Positions 49,978 through 59,772 of a stretch of DNA of 64,000 nt are shown here, piece after piece (the first letter of the stretch is position 1; each line of letters opens with the position of its first letter). Below the pieces are notes generated by a model, which saw only the letters and a list, made by a program, of their open reading frames with translations, ran no database searches and was not told the origin of the DNA. The stretch is from NCBI RefSeq assembly GCF_010858045.1, contig NZ_JAAGVC010000001.1, positions 378,061 to 442,060 of the forward strand, given 5' to 3'. The translations under genes and the position numbers were made by a program. This stretch comes from Nocardia cyriacigeorgica (GTDB lineage Bacteria; Actinomycetota; Actinomycetes; Mycobacteriales; Mycobacteriaceae).

Positions 49978-50679
49978 ATGGCCGAGCACGATCACGACCA
50001 CGAACGCACGGTGGCGCCCATGGTCGAAGAAGTCACCGACTTCGAAGTGCTGGAGATCGCGCTACGCGAATTATGTATCGAGAAGGGCATTTTCACCGCC
50101 GAAGAACATCGCCGGTTCACCGAGTTCGCCGAGCAGATCGGCCCGACTCCGGCCGCGCATCTGGTCGCGCGGGCCTGGCTCGATCCCGACTTCAGAACGC
50201 TCGCCCTGACCGAACCGATGACGGCAAGCAAGGAAGTCGGGGTGGATTGGCTCGAACCCACCGGATTCGGAACACCCAGCGATTTCACGGCATTCGAGAT
50301 TCTCGAAGACACCCCCACCCTGCATCACGTGATCGTCTGCGCTTTGTGCTCCTGCTATCCGCGACCGATCCTCGGTAATTCGCCCGAGTGGTATCGCACC
50401 CCGAACTATCGGCGGCGCATGGTGCGTTGGCCACGCCAGGTCCTCGCCGAATTCGGGCTGTATCTGAGCGACGATGTGGCCATCCGGGTGCAGGACTCCA
50501 ACCAGAAGCACCGGTTCATGGTGATGCCGGTGCGTCCGGAAGGCACCGAGGGATGGGATGAGGATCAGCTCGCCGAGATCGTCACCCGCGATTGCCTGAT
50601 CGGGGTGGCGTTGCCCACACCGGGCGTCACCAGCAATGTCATCACCGACACCCGGCCTGCCATCCATCCGGGCGACTGA
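49978..50679 (+). CDS. nthA: Nitrile hydratase alpha subunit (metal-binding)
   Basis: 233 aa, AGAAAGGG SD. The metal-binding loop is VCALCSCYPRPILGNSPEWY with Cys121, Cys124, Ser125 and Cys126; cobalt enzymes read CTLCSC and iron enzymes CSLCSC, so position 2 is Ala here. Following YRTPNYRRRMVRWPRQVLAE and VQDSNQKHRFMVMPVRPEGT are standard. Two Cys oxidise to sulfenic/sulfinic acid in the active enzyme. The His/Asp-rich start (HDHDHE) could help metal loading. Close relatives with similar loops include thiocyanate hydrolase gamma and toyocamycin nitrile hydratase. Confidence 0.93.
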   Translation: MAEHDHDHERTVAPMVEEVTDFEVLEIALRELCIEKGIFTAEEHRRFTEFAEQIGPTPAAHLVARAWLDPDFRTLALTEPMTASKEVGVDWLEPTGFGTPSDFTAFEILEDTPTLHHVIVCALCSCYPRPILGNSPEWYRTPNYRRRMVRWPRQVLAEFGLYLSDDVAIRVQDSNQKHRFMVMPVRPEGTEGWDEDQLAEIVTRDCLIGVALPTPGVTSNVITDTRPAIHPGD

Positions 50680-50692
50680 GGGGAGCCCGAGC

Positions 50693-51046
50693 GTGAGTAC
50701 GGCAGCGGAGTCCGAGATCGCGCCCTTGCGAAAGATCGTGGCGCGCAATCAGGTATGGCCGCGCATGGCGGCCGAATATGGCGTCACCAATCTGGTTCCC
50801 CCGTGGAAGACGAGTCTGGACGGGATGTGCGATGCACTCGATCGCGCCGAGGGCGCAGCGGGCGTGCCCGACCTCGAGGAGCGTCGGGACGACGAGGACC
50901 GGCTGACCTCCACCCTCTACGCCGATCTGCCCTACCCGGAAAACCAGCTCGTCGCGCTGGCACACACCCTCGTCGCTCGCGGTGTCATCGACGAGGCGGA
51001 ACTCCAGCAGCGCCTCGAGGCCGTCCGAGCCAGGCTCGAAGCCTGA
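50693..51046 (+). CDS. Nitrile hydratase accessory protein (beta-N-domain-like activator)
   Basis: 117 aa, GTG start with GGGGAG SD, 13 bases after the alpha gene. It resembles the N-terminal domain of the beta subunit: NQVWPRMAAEYGVTNLVPPW, KTSLDGMCDALDRAEGA, LYADLPYPENQLVALAHTLV, GVIDEAELQQRLEAVRARLE. This is the character of NhlE/P14K-type activators that insert cobalt by subunit swapping. The alternative is a third structural subunit as in thiocyanate hydrolase or ToyL. The order beta-alpha-activator fits the first reading. Confidence 0.8.
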   Translation: MSTAAESEIAPLRKIVARNQVWPRMAAEYGVTNLVPPWKTSLDGMCDALDRAEGAAGVPDLEERRDDEDRLTSTLYADLPYPENQLVALAHTLVARGVIDEAELQQRLEAVRARLEA

Positions 51047-51091
51047 TCCGCCGGTGCCGCATCCATCCGGAGGGCACCGGCGGATCGCTGG

Positions 51092-52636
51092 TCACAGCGG
51101 CAACAGGTGATGCTTGCGCGGGTATCGGATGACCTGCTTGTCCCGCAGCAGATGCAGCGCCTTACGGAGCTCGAGCCGGGTGGCCGACGGCTCGATCACG
51201 GCGTCGATGTAGCCGCGTTCGGCGGCGATCCACGGCGTCGCGATGGTCGCGTTGTAGAAATCGATCATCTGCTGACGGACCCCAGCGCGCTGCTCGTCGG
51301 GGGTGGCGTCGAGAATCTTGCGCTGGGTCAGCCCGACGGCGCTCTCGGCGCCCATGACCGCGATGCGGGCGGTGGGCCAGGCCAGGTAGACGTCGCAGCC
51401 CAGCGCCTTGGCGCCCATCACGGCCCAGCCGCCGCCGTAGGCCTTGCGCACGACCACCGTCACCTTGGGCACGGTGGCCTCCACGTAGGCGAACAGGAAG
51501 CGGCCGCCGCGCTTGATGACGCCCACCTTCTCCTGTTCCACGCCGGGCAGGAAGCCGGGGGTGTCGACCACCAGCACCAGCGGGATCTCGAAGGCGTTGC
51601 AGATGTGGATGAAGTGCGCGGCCTTGTCGCTGGCCTTGGCGTCGAGGGCGCCGGCGAGCACGGTCGGCTGGTTGGCGACCACGCCGACCGGACGTCCGTC
51701 GACGCGGGCGAAGCCGGTGATGAGGTTCTTGGTCGCGGCCGCGCCGATCTCGTGGAATTCGCCGTCGTCGAAGATGCGGACCAGCACATCGTGCATGTCG
51801 TAGACGGAGTTGTCGGAGTCGGGAACGAGCGTGTTCAGCGACAGATCGGATTCGGTGATCTCGGGCTCGAGGCCGGGGTTCACGATCGGTGGCTGCTCGA
51901 CCGCGCTCGACGGCAGGTAGCTCAGGTAGTTGCGCACCCACGCGAAGGCGGCGGCCTCGTCCTTGGCGACGTGGTGGATATTGCCGTACGCGGCCTGGTT
52001 GTAGGCGCCGCCCAGCTCCTCCATATCGACCTTTTCGCCGAGGGCGTCCTCGATGATCTTGGGCCCGGTGACGAACATGTGCGCGCTCTCGGTGGCGACC
52101 ACGACGTCGGTGCAGATCGGCTGGTACACCGCACCGGCGGCGCAGTTGCCGAGGATGAGCGAGACCATCGGCACCGCACCCGAGAGCGGCTCCATCTTGG
52201 TCGCCAGCTCGCCGTACCAGCGCAGCGAGGTGACCGCCTCCTGGACGCGTGCGCCGCCGGAGTCGTTGATGCCGATCAGCGGGCAGCCCATCTTGCCCGC
52301 CAGCTCCATGATCGCGGCGACCTTGCGGCCGAACATCTCGCCGATGGTGCCGCCGTACACGGTCTGATCATGGGAGAACACCGCCACCGGGCGACCGTCG
52401 ACCAGGCCGCGACCGGTGACCACGCCGTCGCCGTAAAGGGCGTTCTTGTCGTTGGGGTTGCGCACGAGTGCGCCGAGCTCCACGAAGGTGCCCGGGTCCA
52501 GCAGCATGTCGATGCGGTCGCGGGCGGACGGAATACCCTTACGTGCGCGTTTGGCGGCCCCCGCCTCTCCGGCCGGTTCCTGCGCGATCTCGAGCTTCTT
52601 GCGCAGGTCGGCGAGCTTGTCGGCGGTTGTACTCAT
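51092..52636 (-). CDS. Acyl-CoA carboxylase beta subunit (carboxyltransferase)
   Basis: 514 aa. Carboxyltransferase halves: N-terminal [81 protein letters not shown]-terminal [97 protein letters not shown]. It transfers CO2 from biotin to acetyl- or propionyl-CoA, with the biotin-bearing alpha chain encoded elsewhere. The region near 422 that selects chain length cannot be judged by eye. Actinobacteria carry several such chains for fatty and mycolic acid synthesis. Confidence 0.95.
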   Translation of the reverse strand: MSTTADKLADLRKKLEIAQEPAGEAGAAKRARKGIPSARDRIDMLLDPGTFVELGALVRNPNDKNALYGDGVVTGRGLVDGRPVAVFSHDQTVYGGTIGEMFGRKVAAIMELAGKMGCPLIGINDSGGARVQEAVTSLRWYGELATKMEPLSGAVPMVSLILGNCAAGAVYQPICTDVVVATESAHMFVTGPKIIEDALGEKVDMEELGGAYNQAAYGNIHHVAKDEAAAFAWVRNYLSYLPSSAVEQPPIVNPGLEPEITESDLSLNTLVPDSDNSVYDMHDVLVRIFDDGEFHEIGAAATKNLITGFARVDGRPVGVVANQPTVLAGALDAKASDKAAHFIHICNAFEIPLVLVVDTPGFLPGVEQEKVGVIKRGGRFLFAYVEATVPKVTVVVRKAYGGGWAVMGAKALGCDVYLAWPTARIAVMGAESAVGLTQRKILDATPDEQRAGVRQQMIDFYNATIATPWIAAERGYIDAVIEPSATRLELRKALHLLRDKQVIRYPRKHHLLPL

Positions 52637-52764
52637 CGATAATCATCCAGTTTTTTTCAGCAGGAACACCGCACCGTGATCGGGGGCTTTGACACCGTAC
52701 CCGGCGCCGCCGGGAGCCGGGGTTCCCAGGCGTGTGAGCTCGCAGGGAAATGGCCGGTGCGCAC

Positions 52765-53328
52765 TCACCGCAGCGCCAGTGCGCGATTGAGGATGCGGTG
52801 GATGACATCGGCATCGGCCGCGGTGTTGTCGAGCAGCAGGGCCGTGCACAGTCCGTCGGTGGCGGCGACGACGGCCGCGATGGCGTCGGGGTCGTCGGTG
52901 AGGGTCGCGGCGAGCTCGGCGACGTCGGTGCGCCAGCGCAGCGCGACCGGAGCGAGAGCGGGGCGGCGGGCGGCGAGGGTGGAAAGTTCGCGTTCGGCGA
53001 GCGCCCGTTCGCGGCCGGGACCGGCGGATTCGACGATCAGCTCGGCCAGCCCGCGCAGCTTGTCGCCCGGGCCGTCGATGATCTCGCGGATCCGCGCGGT
53101 GTAGGTGTCGGCGACGGTGGACAGGGCCGCCACGAGCAGGTCGTCGAGGGTGGCGAAGTAGTAGGTACTGAGGCTGGTGGTGATGCCCGCCTGTTTGGCG
53201 ACGGTGCGGTGGGTGACGCCGGCGGCGCCGTCCCGGGTGACGACGGCAAGGGTGGCGTCGATGATTTCCGCGCGCCGCCTACTGCCCCTGGCCCTGCGCC
53301 CGTCGATGGGCTCGCTCGCCTGGTTCAT
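52765..53328 (-). CDS. TetR family transcriptional regulator (with MFS pump)
   Basis: 187 aa from the ATG at 53328, AGGAGG 6 bases before it. HTH: RRRAEIIDATLAVVTRDGAA, GVTHRTVAKQAGITTSLSTY, YFATLDDLLVAAL. The C-terminal region is helical and Ala-rich. Its start lies 50 bases inside the upstream MFS gene, so the two are co-expressed; it probably binds the large palindrome at 54911-54949 in front of the pair. Confidence 0.92.
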   Translation of the reverse strand: MNQASEPIDGRRARGSRRRAEIIDATLAVVTRDGAAGVTHRTVAKQAGITTSLSTYYFATLDDLLVAALSTVADTYTARIREIIDGPGDKLRGLAELIVESAGPGRERALAERELSTLAARRPALAPVALRWRTDVAELAATLTDDPDAIAAVVAATDGLCTALLLDNTAADADVIHRILNRALALR

Positions 53329-54892
53329 ACTCCCCTCCTGCGGGCTCCGGGCCGATCGGGCACATCGTCCCGGCGGCTTCGTCGTCCTGATCATCTCCGA
53401 GCGGACGGATCCGACCGAGTGTCGCCAGACAGATTACGGTCGCCGCGATGATGGCGATACCGGCGACGGCGGCGGCGGCATTCACACCGCTGGTGAACAC
53501 CTCCCGCGCCGTCCGCACCGTCTCGGCCGGAACCTGATCGGCGACGGACAGCGCGCCGGCGAGGCTGTCGGTGACGCGGTGTGCGACCACCGGCGCGACG
53601 TCCGGCGGCGTGATCATGCGGGCGGTGTAGAGCGCGGTGGTGAGGCTGCCGAGGGCCGCGACGCCGACGGCGAGGCCGAGTTCTTGGACGGTTTCCGACA
53701 TCGCCGCGGCCGAACCGGATTTCGCCGCCGGAGCGGCGCCGACGACCATCTCGGTGCCGAGGGCGGCGATCGCGCCGAGACCGAGATAGACGAAGGCGAA
53801 CCCGGCGACCACCAGCACGGGATCGCCGGTGCCCGCGACTGCCAGCAGCGCGTAGCCGATGGCCGACAGGCCGAGCGTGCTCGCCATGATCAGACCGGGA
53901 CGTATCCGCCTGGCCAGTAGCGGCGCTCCGATTGCCGCGCCGAACATCGCCAGCGCCGGCGGGCCCATCCACAGTCCCGCCGCGAACGGCGTCATACCCT
54001 CGACGAACTGAAGGTACTGGGTGACCAGGTACATGGTCCCGCCGACTCCGATGAGCCCGATCAACAGGACCGCCAGAGCGGCCGAGAACGTCCGGTTCGC
54101 GAAGAGCGTGACATCCAACAGCGGAGCCGTCAGGCCGCGTTGACGGTGCACGAAAACAGCGCCGGCCACCAGGCCGATGAGCGCGAGGATCAGTGTGCCA
54201 GGGCCGGGCCGATCCGCGGCTGCGTGTTTGACCGCGTAGATCACCGGCACGATCGCAGCCAGCGACAGCGCGACGCTCGCCGGATCGAGCGCGCCGCCAT
54301 CCGGATCCGCGCGCTCGGGGAGCAGTGCCGGGCCGAGGCCGAGCACGATGGCGGCGACCGGAACGGCAGGCAGGAACGCCGCGCCCCACCAGAACGCATC
54401 GACGAGCGCGCCGCCGATCACCGGGCCGGCGGCCATGCCGAGTGCGAACATCGTCGCCCAGATCCCGATCGCGACCGCGCGCTCGCGCGCATCGCGGAAC
54501 AGGGTGGAGATCAACGACAGCGTCGAGGGCATCAGCGTTGCCCCGGCGATCCCGAGCAGGGCGCGTGCCAGGATCAGCAGCCCGGCGTTCGGGGCGAAGG
54601 CGGCCAGTACCGACACCGCGGCGAAAGCCGTCATGCCGATCAACAGCAGGCGCCGCCTGCCGATCCGGTCACCGAGTGTTCCCATGGTGAGCAGGAACCC
54701 GGCGATGCAGAACCCGTAGGCGTCCATGATCCACAACGTCTGTGTCGCTGAGGGATTCAGCGCCTCGGCCAGGCTCGGCAGGACCAGGTACAGCACGGTG
54801 ACATCGAGCCCGAGCAGCACCGTGGGCACGGCCAACACGGCCAGACCTGCCCACTCGCGGGCACGTGCGGTCCCGGTGACGACTTCCGACAC
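53279..54892 (-). CDS. DHA2 family MFS efflux transporter
   Basis: 537 aa from the GTG at 54892, AAGGA 6 bases upstream. 14 helices. Helix 1 LAVPTVLLGLDVTVLYLVLP matches the DHA2 'LD.TVvN.ALP' signature with Leu-Tyr for Val-Asn; motif A is MGTLGDRIGRRRLLLIGMTA; motif C-like GMAAGPVIGGALVDAFWWGA. SmvA/QacA-type exporters of cationic drugs and dyes. The hydrophilic tail (DDQDDEAAG to the end) overlaps the TetR gene. Confidence 0.93.
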   Translation of the reverse strand: MSEVVTGTARAREWAGLAVLAVPTVLLGLDVTVLYLVLPSLAEALNPSATQTLWIMDAYGFCIAGFLLTMGTLGDRIGRRRLLLIGMTAFAAVSVLAAFAPNAGLLILARALLGIAGATLMPSTLSLISTLFRDARERAVAIGIWATMFALGMAAGPVIGGALVDAFWWGAAFLPAVPVAAIVLGLGPALLPERADPDGGALDPASVALSLAAIVPVIYAVKHAAADRPGPGTLILALIGLVAGAVFVHRQRGLTAPLLDVTLFANRTFSAALAVLLIGLIGVGGTMYLVTQYLQFVEGMTPFAAGLWMGPPALAMFGAAIGAPLLARRIRPGLIMASTLGLSAIGYALLAVAGTGDPVLVVAGFAFVYLGLGAIAALGTEMVVGAAPAAKSGSAAAMSETVQELGLAVGVAALGSLTTALYTARMITPPDVAPVVAHRVTDSLAGALSVADQVPAETVRTAREVFTSGVNAAAAVAGIAIIAATVICLATLGRIRPLGDDQDDEAAGTMCPIGPEPAGGEYEPGERAHRRAQGQGQ

Positions 54893-54910
54893 AGCATCCT
54901 TCGCACCAGA

Positions 54911-54949
54911 TATTTGAACGATAGTACAAGTTGTACCATCGTTCAAATA
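54911..54949. promoter_or_regulatory. 39-bp near-perfect palindrome upstream of the MFS/TetR operon
   Basis: Arms TATTTGAACGAT (54911-54922) and ATCGTTCAAATA (54938-54949) are exact, and inside them GTACAA (54924-54929)/TTGTAC (54931-54936) are exact around G54930; only the pair 54923/54937 is mismatched. It lies 18 bases before the GTG of the pump gene, so it overlaps or follows the promoter. The length and symmetry suit two cooperatively bound TetR dimers. Confidence 0.8.
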
Positions 54950-55117
54950 CTTTGGCGAGTGTGGAGGTGTGTCATTGCGTGACAGCACCCGACCGCGTCC
55001 GCGGGCCAGGACGATTACCGACACGCCCGCGGCGCGTCGGCGACACCTCTACCAGCTCTGACAGCGTAAATTGGTTATCTTCGGTAACTTCCAGTCGATG
55101 CGGTGGGAGGTATGCGA

Positions 55118-56110
55118 GTGGCCGGGGTGGCGCGATCAGCAGACGAACGGATAGCCGGCGGATGGGTTCGCAGAGCCGCCGTCATGCTCATAGCAATGCT
55201 GGTGATGTCGTCGGTGGCGGCGGTCGCCGCGGCCGCACCGGTCCGCTCGCCCGCGCTACGGGCACCGGCCGGCGGATTCGAAGAACTGTTCGTGCCGTCG
55301 AGCATGGGCCCGATCAAGGTGCAGGTGCAATGGGCAGCGCGCGGCGGGAGTGCGGCGCTCTATGTCCTCGACGGCCTGCGGGCACCACACGATCACAGCC
55401 AATGGACCAGCGACACCGACGCGCTGCGGCAATTCGCCGGCGACAATGTCACGCTGGTGTTCCCGGTCGGCGGCCGGTCGAGCTTCTACACCGACTGGTA
55501 TCGGCCGAGCCACACCAACGGCCAGCAGATCACCTACAAATGGGAAACCTTCCTGACCAGGGAACTGCCCGACTTTCTCGCCGGTTACGGGGTCTCACGC
55601 AGCAACAATGCCGTCGTCGGCGCCTCCATGGGCGGCAACGCGGCGCTGATCCTCGCCGCCTACCACCGCAACCAGTTCCGTTTCGCCGGATCGTTCTCCG
55701 GCTTCATCAACCCGACCTTCCCGATGTGGAGTGAGGCGATGCGCGCCGCCATGTGGGACGAAGGGCAGTACAACCCGGACGACATGTGGGGTCCGCCGGG
55801 TGATCCGGCCTGGGCCCGCAACGACGCCACCGTGCAGGCCGGCCGATTGCGCGGGCTGCCGATCTACGTCACCAGCGGCAACGGCGTACCCGGCGCACCG
55901 GACCTGCCGTACGGGGTGGGCAATACGGTGAACGCGATGGGCCTGGAAGTGCTGACCATGATCGCCGCGCAGATCTTCCGCGACCGGGCCAACGCCCTCG
56001 GCGTCCCGGCGCGCGTCGACATCGTCAACGGCACCCACACCTGGGCCTACTGGCAGCAGGCCCTCGCCACCGCGCGCCCGATGATCCTCGACGCACTGGG
56101 TGCCCACTGA
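55118..56110 (+). CDS. Antigen 85-like mycolyltransferase/esterase
   Basis: 330 aa from the GTG at 55118, GGGAGG 8 bases upstream; GTG 55103 and ATG 55112 are alternatives. An N-terminal signal sequence (AAVMLIAMLVMSSVAAVAAA) is followed by the esterase-D-type fold: ELFVPSSMGPIKVQVQWAAR, ALYVLDGLRAPHDHSQWTSD, GGRSSFYTDWYRPSHTNGQQ, nucleophile GASMGGNAALILAAYHRNQF (Ser) and base GTHTWAYWQQAL (His). Ag85 proteins transfer mycolic acid to trehalose and arabinogalactan. This supports a mycolic-acid-bearing host. Whether this copy is a true mycolyltransferase or a related esterase is open. Confidence 0.9.
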   Translation: MAGVARSADERIAGGWVRRAAVMLIAMLVMSSVAAVAAAAPVRSPALRAPAGGFEELFVPSSMGPIKVQVQWAARGGSAALYVLDGLRAPHDHSQWTSDTDALRQFAGDNVTLVFPVGGRSSFYTDWYRPSHTNGQQITYKWETFLTRELPDFLAGYGVSRSNNAVVGASMGGNAALILAAYHRNQFRFAGSFSGFINPTFPMWSEAMRAAMWDEGQYNPDDMWGPPGDPAWARNDATVQAGRLRGLPIYVTSGNGVPGAPDLPYGVGNTVNAMGLEVLTMIAAQIFRDRANALGVPARVDIVNGTHTWAYWQQALATARPMILDALGAH

Positions 56111-56185
56111 GCCCGGTGATCCACGCGGCGCGCGGCCGGTTCGTTAGGTAGCTTCGTCGGCGATGAGAATGTCGGGACGAAGCTG

Positions 56186-56779
56186 ATGGGTGAATATTTC
56201 GAGCGGATCGTCGATGTGCAGGTGAGCGCCGACGAGGCGGGAGCCGTGGCGGGCCGCATGGTCGATTGGATGGTTTCGCGCGGGCTGCTGTCTCGGGAGC
56301 TGTCCGGTGACGGCGTGTACAGCAGGAACGTCGACGCGGGGTACCTTCCCGGGCCGGAGTGGCGGCAGATCGCTCAGGAATGGGGCGATGACTGGCAGCC
56401 GGGCCCGGTCGCCGTTGTCGTCGGACGCGAGGATCACCACGGTGGGCAGGGTGAGCTCGAGCCGGAATCGGCGACCTGCCCGAGCTGCGGCGCCACCACC
56501 GTGATCATCGACTATCCGCAGCGGTGGGAGGCCGACCCCGAGGTATGGCGTCCCTTCGGCGAGGCGATCGAGCAGTGGAAGCGAACCGGCATCGGACGTG
56601 CTCGCTGCGGCCGGTGCGATGTCAGGAGCTCGGTCACCGAATGGCGGTGGCCGTCCGGCTTCGCGCTCGGCGCACTGGCTTTCGACTTCTGGGGCTGGCC
56701 GCCGCTGACCGACGAGTTCGTGGCGGAGTTCGCCGCGCGGCTCGGCCACCGCGTCGAGCACCACAGCGGCAAGTTCTGA
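56186..56779 (+). CDS. Hypothetical protein with two CxxC knuckles
   Basis: 197 aa. Layout: MGEYFERIVDVQVSADEAGA, VAGRMVDWMVSRGLLS, PGPEWRQIAQEWGDDWQPGP, then a zinc-ribbon-like pair CPSCGATTVII (about 97-100) and ARCGRCDVRSSVTEWRWP (about 139-142), and a C-terminal helix LTDEFVAEFAARLGHRVEHH. Similar proteins occur widely in actinobacteria without known function. The Cys knuckles suggest a structural zinc. 33 bases before the DUF2461 gene. Confidence 0.8.
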   Translation: MGEYFERIVDVQVSADEAGAVAGRMVDWMVSRGLLSRELSGDGVYSRNVDAGYLPGPEWRQIAQEWGDDWQPGPVAVVVGREDHHGGQGELEPESATCPSCGATTVIIDYPQRWEADPEVWRPFGEAIEQWKRTGIGRARCGRCDVRSSVTEWRWPSGFALGALAFDFWGWPPLTDEFVAEFAARLGHRVEHHSGKF

Positions 56780-56814
56780 GAGCCGATGTCGGACCCGGGG
56801 CATATCGTCTAGCC

Positions 56815-57450
56815 ATGGGTCGTTTCGGTGGGTTCCCGTTCGCCGGTCTGGACTTCTACGAAGATCTGGAGGCGGATAATTCGAAGACGTTCTGGGCCGC
56901 GCACAAGCAGGTCTACGACGAATCCGTGAAGGCGCCGATGCTGGCGCTGATCGAGGAGCTGGAGGCCGACTTCGGGTCCGCGAAACTCTTCCGGCCCTAC
57001 CGCGACGTGCGCTTCTCCAAGGACAAATCGCCGTACAAGACCCACCAGGGCGTGGTCGTCGGCGCGGCACCCGGGGTCGGCTGGTACGTGCAGATCGGGG
57101 CGGCAGGCCTGTTCGTCGCGGCCGGGTACTACAGCGGAACACCGGACAAGCTGGCCCGGCTGCGCGCCACCATCGACGACGAGGTGCGCGGCGCGGAGCT
57201 GGCCGCCATCCTCGCCGAACTCGGGCGTGCCGGATACGAGATCGGCGGGGACCGGCTGAAAACCACACCGAAGGGCTACCCCGCCGACCATCCACGCATC
57301 GAGCTGCTGCGCCACAAATCCCTCACCGCCCACCGCGATTTCGGCGCGCCGGACTGGCTGCCCACACCGCGCGCCGCGACGGAGATCCGCGCGGCGTGGG
57401 AGACACAGCGGCCGTTGGTGGAATGGCTCGCGGCCGTCGTGGGGGAGTGA
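56815..57450 (+). CDS. DUF2461 domain-containing protein
   Basis: 211 aa. Family blocks: FAGLDFYEDLEADNSKTFWA, AHKQVYDESVKAPMLALIEE, KLFRPYRDVRFSKDKSPYKT, GWYVQIGAAGLFVAAGYYSG, LKTTPKGYPADHPRIELLRH, KSLTAHRDFG. These cover the whole domain. The protein is cytoplasmic; role unknown. It converges tightly on metK (4-base gap). Confidence 0.92.
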   Translation: MGRFGGFPFAGLDFYEDLEADNSKTFWAAHKQVYDESVKAPMLALIEELEADFGSAKLFRPYRDVRFSKDKSPYKTHQGVVVGAAPGVGWYVQIGAAGLFVAAGYYSGTPDKLARLRATIDDEVRGAELAAILAELGRAGYEIGGDRLKTTPKGYPADHPRIELLRHKSLTAHRDFGAPDWLPTPRAATEIRAAWETQRPLVEWLAAVVGE

Positions 57451-57454
57451 TCGG

Positions 57455-58672
57455 TTACGCCACCGCCGCCTTCAGCTCATCGACGCGGTCGCAGCGCTCC
57501 CACGGCAGGTCGAGATCGGTCCGGCCGAAGTGCCCGTAGGCCGCGGTGCCCGCGTACAGCGGGCGCAGCAGGTCCAGATCGCGGATGATCGCGGCGGGGC
57601 GCAGGTCGAACACCTTACCGATGGCGGCCTGGATCCTGGCCGGGTCGGTTTTCTCGGTACCGAAGGTCTCCACGAAAAGGCCGACCGGTGCCGCCCGCCC
57701 GATCGCATAGGCCACCTGGACCTCGAGGCGATCGGCGAGACCAGCGGCTACGGCGTTCTTGGCGACCCAGCGCATGGCATAGGCGGCGCTGCGGTCGACC
57801 TTCGACGGGTCCTTACCGGAGAACGCGCCGCCGCCGTGCCGGGCCATACCGCCGTAGGTGTCGACGATGATCTTGCGGCCGGTCAGCCCGGCATCGCCCA
57901 TCGGCCCGCCGACGACGAACTTTCCGGTCGGGTTCACCAGCAGCCGAACATCGCCGGTATCCAGCGAACCACCGGGCAGTTCGGATAACACCGCATCCAT
58001 CACGAACTCCCGCACGTCCGCGGCGAGCAGGGAATCCGGATCGATATCGGGCGCGTGCTGGGTCGAGATCACCACCGTGTCCAGGCGCACCGGCCGGTCC
58101 CCGTCGTATTCGACGGTCACCTGAGTTTTGCCGTCGGGGCGCAGGTACGGCAGGGTGCCGTCCTTGCGCACCTGCGCCAGGCGCCGAGACAGCCGGTGCG
58201 CCAAGGCGATCGGCAGCGGCATGAACTCGGGGGTGTCGGAGGTGGCGTAGCCGAACATCAGGCCCTGGTCGCCCGCGCCCTGCTGGTCCACGGGATCGCC
58301 GGCGCCGTCGACGCGCGCCTCATAGGCGTGATCCACACCCTGGGCGATATCGGGGGATTGGGCGCCGATCGCGATATTCACCCCGCAGGTGGCGCCGTCG
58401 AAGCCCTTCAGCGAGCTGTCGTAGCCGATCTCGAGCAGCTTCTCGCGCACGATCGCCGTGATGTCGACCTGCGCGGCGGTGCCGACCTCGCCGGCCACAT
58501 GCACCTGGCCGGTGGTCACCATGGTTTCCACCGCCACCCGCGCGGCCGGGTCGAGCGCGATCAGCGCGTCGAGCACCGCGTCGCTGATGGCGTCGCAGAT
58601 CTTGTCCGGATGGCCTTCGGTCACCGACTCGCTGGTGAACAATCGGCGGGCCGGAATCGAGGTTGTGGTCAT
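57455..58672 (-). CDS. metK: S-adenosylmethionine synthetase
   Basis: 405 aa. N-terminal [20 protein letters not shown] (ATP-binding, catalytic His), [77 protein letters not shown] (P-loop-like, metal and phosphate ligands), then [19 protein letters not shown]. It makes SAM from Met and ATP. The gene starts 8 bases after the KAS III-like gene, so it is the last cistron of the synthase operon; this may be a second, pathway-dedicated copy. No SAM riboswitch is seen before it. Confidence 0.97.
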   Translation of the reverse strand: MTTTSIPARRLFTSESVTEGHPDKICDAISDAVLDALIALDPAARVAVETMVTTGQVHVAGEVGTAAQVDITAIVREKLLEIGYDSSLKGFDGATCGVNIAIGAQSPDIAQGVDHAYEARVDGAGDPVDQQGAGDQGLMFGYATSDTPEFMPLPIALAHRLSRRLAQVRKDGTLPYLRPDGKTQVTVEYDGDRPVRLDTVVISTQHAPDIDPDSLLAADVREFVMDAVLSELPGGSLDTGDVRLLVNPTGKFVVGGPMGDAGLTGRKIIVDTYGGMARHGGGAFSGKDPSKVDRSAAYAMRWVAKNAVAAGLADRLEVQVAYAIGRAAPVGLFVETFGTEKTDPARIQAAIGKVFDLRPAAIIRDLDLLRPLYAGTAAYGHFGRTDLDLPWERCDRVDELKAAVA

Positions 58673-58680
58673 GGCATTCC

Positions 58681-59772
58681 TCAGCTTTCGTCGCCCGGCC
58701 AGCGCAAGGCAAGGCCGGCGTATACGTAGCGGCTGGCTTCGATCGCGACCAGCAGCACGGTGCTACCGGGAGTGATCCGGCCTTCGGCGAGCCCGGCGTC
58801 GAGCGCGAGCAGCACGGCGGGGGAGCCGGTGGCGCCGACATCGGTCAGATTCTCGACGATCCGGGATTGCAGCAGGTCGTAGTCCGCCCGCGTGAGTCCC
58901 GCCTCCTCGAATTCACGGCTGAAGTACTCGGCGTTGCCCTCGGGGAGCACGCAGGCGTCGATCTGGTCGAGCCGTAGCCCGGAGCGGTCGAGGAGCTCCC
59001 GCAGGGCGGTGACGAAGATCCGCGGCCCGAATTCCGCGACACCCACCGCGTCGAGCGTGATGTCCATCAGCCGTTTGCGTTTCAGCTGCTCGTGCACGGG
59101 CAGGTCGGTGCCGCCGCCGACGACGACCATGCCGGGTTTGCGCGCCCCACCCATGCAGGCGTTGACGTAGCCGAATCGGTGTGCCACCGGGCCGGAGGCG
59201 GCCCCGCGCAGCACGACGGCGGCGGCACCGTCGCCGAAGTTGTAGAGCGTCAGCCGATCCCGCATTCGGACCGCGTCGGGCTCGCGACCGAGGAACATCG
59301 GCGCGAGGATGGGCGAGATGGCTTCGGTGCCGATCACCAGCGCGGTGCGGTGAGTGCCGTCGGCGAGCTGCCGGTAGGCGATGTCGAGGGCCTGGATCGC
59401 GCCGACGCAGCCGGCGCGCACCTCGATGACGGCACAGCGTTCCAGCCCGAGATGCTGCTGCACATAACTGCCGACGGTGGGCAGATGGAACTCGGGACTC
59501 GCGGTGGACACCACGATCAGGTCCACCTCCGCCGGCTCGACCCCGGCACGGTCGAGCGCGGTGCGGGCCGCGGCCTCGGCCATGCGGCTGTTGCCGATGC
59601 GGTGCGAGCCGTCGACGGGGTCGATCAGCCAATGCCTGCGCCGCACCTGGATGCCGTCGAGCACATCGGCGGGCAACGGCCCGACCAGTTTCTCCAGCTG
59701 GTCGTTGTCGATGGGGTCACCGGGGAGGAACGATCCGGTACCCAGGATCGCGACGTTGGTCGATTCAGTCAT
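58681..59772 (-). CDS. KAS III (FabH)-like protein with altered active site
   Basis: 363 aa. Thiolase fold with the nucleophile in [20 protein letters not shown] (Cys122). The His of FabH (HQAN) is replaced: [11 protein letters not shown] has Glu at that place; the Asn of 'GNTSAA' reads [15 protein letters not shown], with Ala. Such changes are found in FabH-like acyltransferases and starter-transfer enzymes that do not condense. It overlaps the upstream KS-KS gene by 8 bases. Likely it loads or transfers an acyl starter or releases the product. Confidence 0.88.
   Translation of the reverse strand: MTESTNVAILGTGSFLPGDPIDNDQLEKLVGPLPADVLDGIQVRRRHWLIDPVDGSHRIGNSRMAEAAARTALDRAGVEPAEVDLIVVSTASPEFHLPTVGSYVQQHLGLERCAVIEVRAGCVGAIQALDIAYRQLADGTHRTALVIGTEAISPILAPMFLGREPDAVRMRDRLTLYNFGDGAAAVVLRGAASGPVAHRFGYVNACMGGARKPGMVVVGGGTDLPVHEQLKRKRLMDITLDAVGVAEFGPRIFVTALRELLDRSGLRLDQIDACVLPEGNAEYFSREFEEAGLTRADYDLLQSRIVENLTDVGATGSPAVLLALDAGLAEGRITPGSTVLLVAIEASRYVYAGLALRWPGDES

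Noticed and set aside
51107..52642. 511-codon plus-strand frame opposite the carboxylase gene
   Set aside because: Complete shadow of the carboxyltransferase; no motifs.
58673..58680. SAM riboswitch before metK
   Set aside because: Only 8 bases separate it from the upstream gene; no room for a riboswitch.
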